A stretch of 9,802 nt of DNA from Nitrospinae bacterium CG22_combo_CG10-13_8_21_14_all_47_10. Its GTDB lineage: Bacteria; Nitrospinota; Nitrospinia; Nitrospinales; VA-1. This document shows positions 1-3,961 of this stretch, one piece after another (positions within the stretch are counted from its first letter, which is position 1; each line of letters begins with the position of its first letter). The DNA lies in contig PCTK01000087.1 of NCBI GenBank assembly GCA_002786505.1, positions 1 to 9,802 on the forward strand. The letters run 5' to 3'. Made by a program: the position numbers and the translations under genes. The notes under the pieces are model-generated. The model ran no database searches. It had not been told where the DNA came from and worked only from the letters and a program-made list of their open reading frames with translations.

Positions 1-66
1 ATCCGGGAAATACTCAGCCAGTATCTGTTTGACGGTGGCAATATGGTCTGTTTGAAGATCAATCAT
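1..66 (-). CDS. mntA: MntA-like minimal nucleotidyltransferase (antitoxin), N-terminal fragment
   Basis: Only the first 22 codons are in the window; the gene runs off the left edge. Its ATG (complement of 64-66) lies inside the end of the HEPN gene, giving an 8-bp ATGATTGA overlap typical of translationally coupled toxin-antitoxin pairs. The visible peptide starts MIDLQTDHIATVKQILAEYF, which resembles the N-terminal helix that precedes the nucleotidyltransferase fold in MNT proteins. The catalytic G-S and D-x-D motifs lie beyond the edge and cannot be checked. In characterised HepT-MntA systems the MNT partner transfers AMP to a tyrosine of the HEPN toxin and silences it. The identification is inferred from the partner gene and the overlap, with weak support from the short peptide. 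It could also be an inactive nucleotidyltransferase-like protein. Confidence 0.7.
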   Translation of the reverse strand, partial: MIDLQTDHIATVKQILAEYFPD

Positions 67-469
67 TTCGGGTTTCGAGGGCTTGCAGGAATCGCAAGCC
101 GTCTCTGGCAAAACCATGCGTTACTGCGTAGACGTTCTCAGCAACTTCCGGTTCGTAGATATGCGAGGTTTGGTTTCTGGCTTCGTGATAGCGCATCCAC
201 TGTTCCACGTCATCGATCATGCGGTTTTCAGCAATTAATCGGAATAATTCGCGCCGTGTTACACCATCGGCGGTGGTTGAACTGATATTCATTTCCAGCC
301 AACGTTTCATCATTTTCCAGCACTGCTCGTAGGCAACCTCAAAATTCTGGATAACGCCGGATCGCAAAGTATCTTTTAGATCCTCATTGTCCTTATGTGC
401 TTCTGCGACTTCCAAAGATCTGTGCAAAACAGCGATGGATTTCCTTAAACTGTCAACATTAAGAGACAT
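59..469 (-). CDS. hepT: HEPN-domain toxin / nucleotidyltransferase substrate-binding protein (HepT, HI0074-like)
   Basis: A 136-residue, all-helical small protein, the usual length for HI0074/HepT-type HEPN proteins. Near the C-terminus, R98-N-Q-T-S-H103-I-Y105 matches the HEPN signature RX4HXY. R98 and H103 would form the RNase site at the dimer interface. Y105 sits where MntA adds AMP in the characterised Shewanella HepT. Upstream aromatic and acidic positions (FEVAYEQCWK at 43-52, EQWMRYHEAR at 89-98) also fit the family. The toxin gene comes first and its stop overlaps the start of the antitoxin gene. Family members of the HepT type cleave RNA (tRNA has been reported) when not neutralised. 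That activity is assigned here by homology only. The Shine-Dalgarno is weak (GGGAC about 14 nt before the ATG). Confidence 0.85.
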   Translation of the reverse strand: MSLNVDSLRKSIAVLHRSLEVAEAHKDNEDLKDTLRSGVIQNFEVAYEQCWKMMKRWLEMNISSTTADGVTRRELFRLIAENRMIDDVEQWMRYHEARNQTSHIYEPEVAENVYAVTHGFARDGLRFLQALETRND

Positions 470-723
470 TATGTATTTTCAAGTCCCAGATAGAGTCGGC
501 TGATGGCGAAATTAAACTCCCAGAATATCAGCAATAAAAACCCGCCAGTGCTCGGCTAGTATGCAGTTTGCAACCGTATTTTGCAAAAATATCGAACTCT
601 ATGCCGGAGTTTTTATAGACGAAAAAGATTTTCCGCACGGCCTTTGCATGATAAAAGTGGGGTATTCAATTTGATCAAGTGTGAAATATTCGATATTTTG
701 TTCTGTGAGTGTTAGTGGTTCAA
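470..723. other. Intergenic region between the HEPN toxin and glycosyltransferase genes
   Basis: These 254 bases hold no convincing gene. Apart from the candidate promoter, two weak stem-loops are visible. One is AT-rich (AAATAT 684-689 with ATATTT 693-698, loop TCG). The other is 6 bp (GTTAGT 711-716 with ACTAAC 723-728) and overlaps the glycosyltransferase stop codon. Neither has a T-tract on the minus strand, so I do not call a Rho-independent terminator. Confidence 0.5.
558..586 (-). promoter_or_regulatory. Candidate promoter for hepT-mntA with an embedded direct repeat
   Basis: On the minus strand TTGCAA (586-581) lies 17 bp before CATACT (563-558), a 4/6 plus 4/6 match to sigma70 elements, giving a leader of about 80 nt before hepT. 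TTGCAAA occurs twice on this strand, start to start 13 bp apart, across the -35 and spacer, where an autoregulatory protein could bind. The match is modest and could be chance. Confidence 0.3.
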
Positions 724-1503
724 CTAACGGGCTTTTTCCAGCTCGGCGGACAATTTCTTCCCATTCGGGTTGAAAATTTTGAAATGGCCCATACCGCGTT
801 TAGCAAAAGCATATTTCAGGGCGGTTTCCATCACTCCCAACCCATAGGTGACGCTACGGCTGAAGCTGATGGATGAGGCATCGTCGAAATAAAGGGCAGG
901 GCAGGAAACTTCCCCCACGTCAAAGCCGAAATAAAGGGTCTGACAAAGCATCTGGTTGTCGAACACGAAGTCGTCAGAGTTTTCCAATAGCGGGATGGTC
1001 TCCAACACTTTGCGGCTGAAGGCGCGATATCCTGTGTGGTATTCGGAAAGTTTTTGTTGGATGAGCAGGTTCTCGGCGAGAGTCAAAACCCGGTTTGAAA
1101 CATATTTGTAAAGCGGCATTCCCCCCATCATGGCTTTGTTGCCAAGAATCCTTGAGCCGATCACTGCATCAAAAATTCCTTCTGCCATCATCGAAGCCAT
1201 GGGGGTGATGAGTTTTGGAGTGTATTGGTAATCCGGGTGCAACATGATAACGATATCGGCTCCGTGGTTGAGAGCCTCCTGGTAACAAGTCTTCTGGTTG
1301 GCTCCATAGCCCCTGTTCCTGGTGTGGACGAAGGTTTTTATGTCCAGTTCCCGCGATAACTTTACAGTTTCGTCCTGGCTGGCATCATCGGTGAGGATGA
1401 TCTCATCCACGATATCTTTGGGAATTTCGTCGTAAGTTTTTTTGAGGGTTTTTTCGGCGTTGTAGGCCGGCATGACCACGCAAATGCGTTTGCCGTTTAG
1501 CAT
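724..1503 (-). CDS. Family 2 glycosyltransferase (GT-A fold, dolichol-phosphate-mannose-synthase-like)
   Basis: A 259-residue soluble GT2 enzyme. The N-terminal nucleotide-binding start is VVMPAYNAEKTL (9-20). DDAS at 39-42 supplies the acidic residues that hold the nucleotide, and NRGYGANQ at 63-70 is the usual loop after the second strand. HPDYQY at 89-94 stands where DxD normally binds the metal, keeping one Asp (D91). GSR at 116-118 and YHTGYRAF at 155-162 are the acceptor-side motifs typical of DPM1-like members. There is no convincing transmembrane segment, so it probably works in the cytoplasm or peripherally on the membrane, moving a sugar from a nucleotide donor to a lipid or glycan acceptor. 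Donor and acceptor cannot be told from the sequence. No partner glycan genes are adjacent. It is transcribed away from leuB, and the start has no clear Shine-Dalgarno. Confidence 0.85.
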   Translation of the reverse strand: MLNGKRICVVMPAYNAEKTLKKTYDEIPKDIVDEIILTDDASQDETVKLSRELDIKTFVHTRNRGYGANQKTCYQEALNHGADIVIMLHPDYQYTPKLITPMASMMAEGIFDAVIGSRILGNKAMMGGMPLYKYVSNRVLTLAENLLIQQKLSEYHTGYRAFSRKVLETIPLLENSDDFVFDNQMLCQTLYFGFDVGEVSCPALYFDDASSISFSRSVTYGLGVMETALKYAFAKRGMGHFKIFNPNGKKLSAELEKAR

Positions 1504-1551
1504 AGGCTTGGTGAGTGTGACCGGTTGGTTAAAGATTTGGTTCCGGCGTGT

Positions 1552-1579
1552 ATAATAATGTAAAAATAAATATTTACAA
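1552..1579 (-). promoter_or_regulatory. Candidate sigma70 promoter for the glycosyltransferase gene
   Basis: On the minus strand TTGTAA (1579-1574) is followed after 16 bp by TATTAT (1557-1552), 4/6 and 5/6 matches, in an AT-rich stretch about 50 bp before the glycosyltransferase start. The plus strand of the same stretch contains a perfect TATAAT (1551-1556) but without a good -35. Confidence 0.4.
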
Positions 1580-1643
1580 CGAAATTTATCCCGGCAAGCG
1601 GCCGGTGGCGATGGGGCGATAGTTAACCAGCGAAAAGTGGTTG

Positions 1644-1672
1644 TTGGGCTTTTTATCAGAGTCTGCTAATAT
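1644..1672 (+). promoter_or_regulatory. Candidate extended -10 promoter for leuB-asd
   Basis: TTGGGC (1644-1649), a 17-bp spacer, then TAATAT (1667-1672) preceded by TGC, which forms an extended -10 element. The predicted start near 1679 would leave a leader of about 50 nt before leuB. No leader peptide rich in Leu codons and no attenuator hairpin with a T-tract is visible, so leucine control by attenuation is not supported. Confidence 0.35.
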
Positions 1673-1712
1673 TTCCTCCCTTACGAAAGAGTATATAGAA
1701 ATCATGATTCAA

Positions 1713-1718
1713 AAGGAG
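1713..1718 (+). promoter_or_regulatory. leuB ribosome binding site (decides the start)
   Basis: AAGGAG is a strong Shine-Dalgarno. The in-frame TTG at 1720 lies only 1 nt after it, too close to be used. The ATG at 1732 lies 13 nt after it, a little far but workable, and it gives the N-terminus expected of the family. Confidence 0.6.
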
Positions 1719-1731
1719 TTTGATTTGGTCT

Positions 1732-2826
1732 ATGAAAACTGAATTCAATATCGCAGTATTTCCCGGTGATGGAATAGGGCCGGAAGTTGTCCAGGAAGCT
1801 TTGAAAATTCTCAAGATCATTGAGTCCAAACTTGGGTTAAAAATAAATATTAATGAGGCTCCAGTGGGGGGCGCGGGCTATGAAGCTACCGGGCACCCTT
1901 TGCCAGAGGCATCATTGAAAGCGGCTCAAAATGCCGATGCAGTACTGTTGGGTGCTGTCGGCGGCCCGAAATGGGAAAATATTGACTTTTCACTGCGACC
2001 AGAAAGGGCTCTGTTGGGGCTCCGCTCCAGCCTCGGGCTTTATGCAAATCTTCGCCCGGCGCGTATTTTCCCGGCTTTGGTGGAGGCCTCCACGTTGAAG
2101 CGGGAAGTTGTAGAAGGATTGGACCTTCTGGTTGTGCGCGAATTGACCGGCGGTATTTATTTCGGGCAACCACGCGGTGTCGATACACTTGCAGACGGTA
2201 CCCGAAGGGGATTCAATACTCTTGTTTACACCGAGCCTGAAATCGAACGTATTGCCCGCATCGCGTTTGATGTTGCCCGCAAACGCAATAAATCTGTTTG
2301 CTCGGTCGATAAGGCCAATGTTTTGGAGTCAACCGGTTTCTGGCGTGAGGTGGTGACCAACCTGCATTCCGATTATTCGGACGTGAAACTGTCGCACATG
2401 TATGTGGATAACTGCGCCATGCAGTTGGTGAGAAACCCCAAACAATTTGACGTCATCCTGACCACCAATATGTTTGGAGATATTTTGAGTGACGAGGCAT
2501 CCATGCTTACCGGATCAATTGGCATGTTGCCTTCAGCAAGCCTTGGGGAAAAATATGCCATGTATGAACCCATTCATGGCAGTGCGCCCGATATCGCAGG
2601 CCAGGAATTGGCCAACCCGTTGGCGACCATTTTGTCCGTTGGGATGATGTTCAAGTATTCCCTGGATCGTGAAGAACCGAATACCTGGATTGAACAAGCG
2701 GTTGAAGCGGTGTTGGGGCAAGGGGTCCGTACCCGTGACATTATGTCTTCGGGTATGAAAGAGGTTGGAACCCAGGCAATGGGCGATCTGGTGGCTGAAG
2801 AATTGGAGAAAAAGAATGTTGCTTAA
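1732..2826 (+). CDS. leuB: 3-isopropylmalate dehydrogenase
   Basis: Oxidatively decarboxylates 3-isopropylmalate with NAD+ in leucine biosynthesis; cytoplasmic homodimer. The protein is 364 residues, normal for the family. Motifs run in order: PGDGIGPEV (11-19); GAVGGPKW (74-81); the substrate loop RPERALLGLRSSLGLYANLR (89-108) with the R-x5-L-R pattern and leucine-type residues of IPMDH rather than isocitrate dehydrogenase; VRELTGGIYFG (135-145); VDKANVLESTGFWR (192-205) with catalytic K194; Y224-V-D226; metal ligands D250 and D254 in FGDILSDEAS; and the cofactor loop IHGSAPDIAG (281-290). Start chosen at ATG 1732, not the upstream TTG. The last codons overlap asd by 11 bp. No leuA, leuC or leuD lies in the window. 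Confidence 0.97.
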   Translation: MKTEFNIAVFPGDGIGPEVVQEALKILKIIESKLGLKININEAPVGGAGYEATGHPLPEASLKAAQNADAVLLGAVGGPKWENIDFSLRPERALLGLRSSLGLYANLRPARIFPALVEASTLKREVVEGLDLLVVRELTGGIYFGQPRGVDTLADGTRRGFNTLVYTEPEIERIARIAFDVARKRNKSVCSVDKANVLESTGFWREVVTNLHSDYSDVKLSHMYVDNCAMQLVRNPKQFDVILTTNMFGDILSDEASMLTGSIGMLPSASLGEKYAMYEPIHGSAPDIAGQELANPLATILSVGMMFKYSLDREEPNTWIEQAVEAVLGQGVRTRDIMSSGMKEVGTQAMGDLVAEELEKKNVA

Positions 2827-3841
2827 TAAAGAACAATACAATGTTGCGGTTGCCGGTGCCACCGGAGCGGTAGGAAGAAAAATGCTGGAAATTCTTGAGG
2901 AGCGGGGATTTCCTGTTGGGAGCCTGAAAGTCCTGGCATCAGCAAGGTCGGCAGGAAAAACCCTGACATTCAGGGGAAGCCCTGTGACCGTTGAGGAGTT
3001 GAAGGAAAATTCGTTTGAAGGGGTGGATATTGCCTTGTTTTCGGCCGGGTCCGATGCCAGCCGCCATTTTGGCCCCCTTGCCGTGAAGTCTGGTTGCATC
3101 GTGATTGATAACAGCAGTGCCTTTCGTATGGAAGAGAATATCCCGCTGGTTGTTCCCGAAGTTAACCCGGAGACGATCGGCTCCGATCCTGGTATTATCG
3201 CCAATCCCAATTGTTCGACCATTCAAATGGTGGTGGTGTTGAAGCCGATCCATGACCGTTTTAAAATTAAGCGGGTGGTGGTTTCCACCTACCAGTCTGT
3301 TTCCGGCTCCGGTCAAAAAGCCATTGATGAACTGGAAGACCAGACTAAAAAGTTACTGGATGGAAAAGCGGTAATACCTAATGTATATCCTCATCAAATA
3401 GCATTTAATTGTGTTCCACATATAGATATTTTTTTAGATAATGGGTACACGAAGGAGGAGATGAAAATGGTCAATGAGACCAGAAAGATTCTTGGCGATC
3501 CATCGATTCTTGTTTCGCCCACAACCGTAAGGGTCCCTGTATTTTACTCGCACTCTGAATCTGTAAATGTGGAAACCGAAAAACCGATGAGTGCCCGGGA
3601 AGTTCAGGAACTACTGTCAAATGCGGTTGGTGTTCAGGTGGTTGATAACCCTGAAGACTGCGAATACCCTTTGGCAATTTCTGCCACGGACCGGGATGAG
3701 GTGTTCGTGGGTCGGATTCGCGATGATATTTCCTGTAAGAATGCCATTAACTTCTGGGTGGTGTCCGACAACTTGCGAAAGGGGGCGGCACTCAATGCTG
3801 TTCAAATTGCAGAGTACCTTGTTCAAAGAGCCAGAGGCTGA
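2816..3841 (+). CDS. asd: Aspartate-semialdehyde dehydrogenase
   Basis: Reduces beta-aspartyl phosphate with NADPH to aspartate semialdehyde, the branch point to lysine and diaminopimelate, threonine and methionine. 341 residues, the usual length for this family. N-terminal Rossmann motif GATGAVG (14-20); SAGSDASRHF (76-85); DNSSAFRM (98-105); active-site Cys133 in NPNCSTIQM; SVSGSGQKA (161-169); and the RVPVFYSHS block with R239 and catalytic base H246. Start chosen at ATG 2816, with GGAG at 2805-2808 (7-nt spacing) inside the end of leuB. The longer in-frame start at 2765 would add 17 non-family residues. Co-expression with leuB is likely from the overlap. Codons 186-209 (3371-3442) all end in A or T and the local GC is about 29%, unlike the rest of the gene. 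Confidence 0.97.
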   Translation: MLLNKEQYNVAVAGATGAVGRKMLEILEERGFPVGSLKVLASARSAGKTLTFRGSPVTVEELKENSFEGVDIALFSAGSDASRHFGPLAVKSGCIVIDNSSAFRMEENIPLVVPEVNPETIGSDPGIIANPNCSTIQMVVVLKPIHDRFKIKRVVVSTYQSVSGSGQKAIDELEDQTKKLLDGKAVIPNVYPHQIAFNCVPHIDIFLDNGYTKEEMKMVNETRKILGDPSILVSPTTVRVPVFYSHSESVNVETEKPMSAREVQELLSNAVGVQVVDNPEDCEYPLAISATDRDEVFVGRIRDDISCKNAINFWVVSDNLRKGAALNAVQIAEYLVQRARG

Positions 3842-3859
3842 CTATCGCGGCTATCCTGC

Positions 3860-3888
3860 TTGACATTGATTTCCCATAAGTATATAAA
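3860..3888 (+). promoter_or_regulatory. Strong sigma70-type promoter for the coiled-coil gene
   Basis: A perfect TTGACA (3860-3865), exact 17-bp spacing, and TATAAA (3883-3888, 5/6). This is the best promoter in the window. Transcription should start near 3895, leaving a leader of about 67 nt. It begins only 19 bp after the asd stop, which implies that the coiled-coil gene is expressed separately from leuB-asd, though read-through is possible because no terminator is visible. Confidence 0.75.
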
Positions 3889-3909
3889 AACATAGTACCT
3901 TATGGTATT
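3874..3909 (+). promoter_or_regulatory. Dyad elements around the coiled-coil promoter (possible operator)
   Basis: CCATAAG (3874-3880) and its exact reverse complement CTTATGG (3899-3905) bracket the -10 box with arm centres 25 bp apart. Overlapping the right arm, TACC-TTAT-GGTA (3896-3907) can form a hairpin of up to 6 bp (3894-3909, one G-U pair) at the predicted transcript 5' end. Either could be a repressor site or an mRNA 5' hairpin. Seven-base dyads arise fairly easily by chance. Confidence 0.3.
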
Positions 3910-3947
3910 TGGGCACAGTCCCTTTGCCAAAAATAAATCTCTTTGAT

Positions 3948-3960
3948 ACAGGACTCCTGT
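3948..3960 (+). repeat. 13-bp palindrome overlapping the Shine-Dalgarno of the coiled-coil gene
   Basis: ACAGGACTCCTGT has perfectly complementary 6-nt arms around a central C and ends one base before the ATG at 3962. The AGGA inside it (3950-3953, 8 nt before the ATG) is the only Shine-Dalgarno available. In RNA, ACAGG can pair with CCTGT around an ACU loop and hide it. As DNA it could be a protein-binding dyad. Confidence 0.45.
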
Positions 3961-3961
3961 T

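Noticed and set aside
43..285. 80-codon plus-strand frame
   Set aside because: Antisense to the HEPN toxin gene, no domain and no Shine-Dalgarno support.
1591..1605. GC-rich hairpin CCGGC/GCCGG in the divergent region
   Set aside because: Five-base stem without a T-tract; not supportable as a terminator or attenuator.
1720..1731. TTG start of leuB
   Set aside because: It touches the Shine-Dalgarno and adds four non-family residues; ATG 1732 is better.
2765..2815. Longer asd start
   Set aside because: Adds 17 residues (Trp/Arg-rich) unlike Asd and deep in leuB; ATG 2816 has a well-placed GGAG.
2533..3222. 229-codon open frame on the minus strand
   Set aside because: Antisense across the leuB-asd junction; both plus-strand genes are certain and the product has no recognisable domain.
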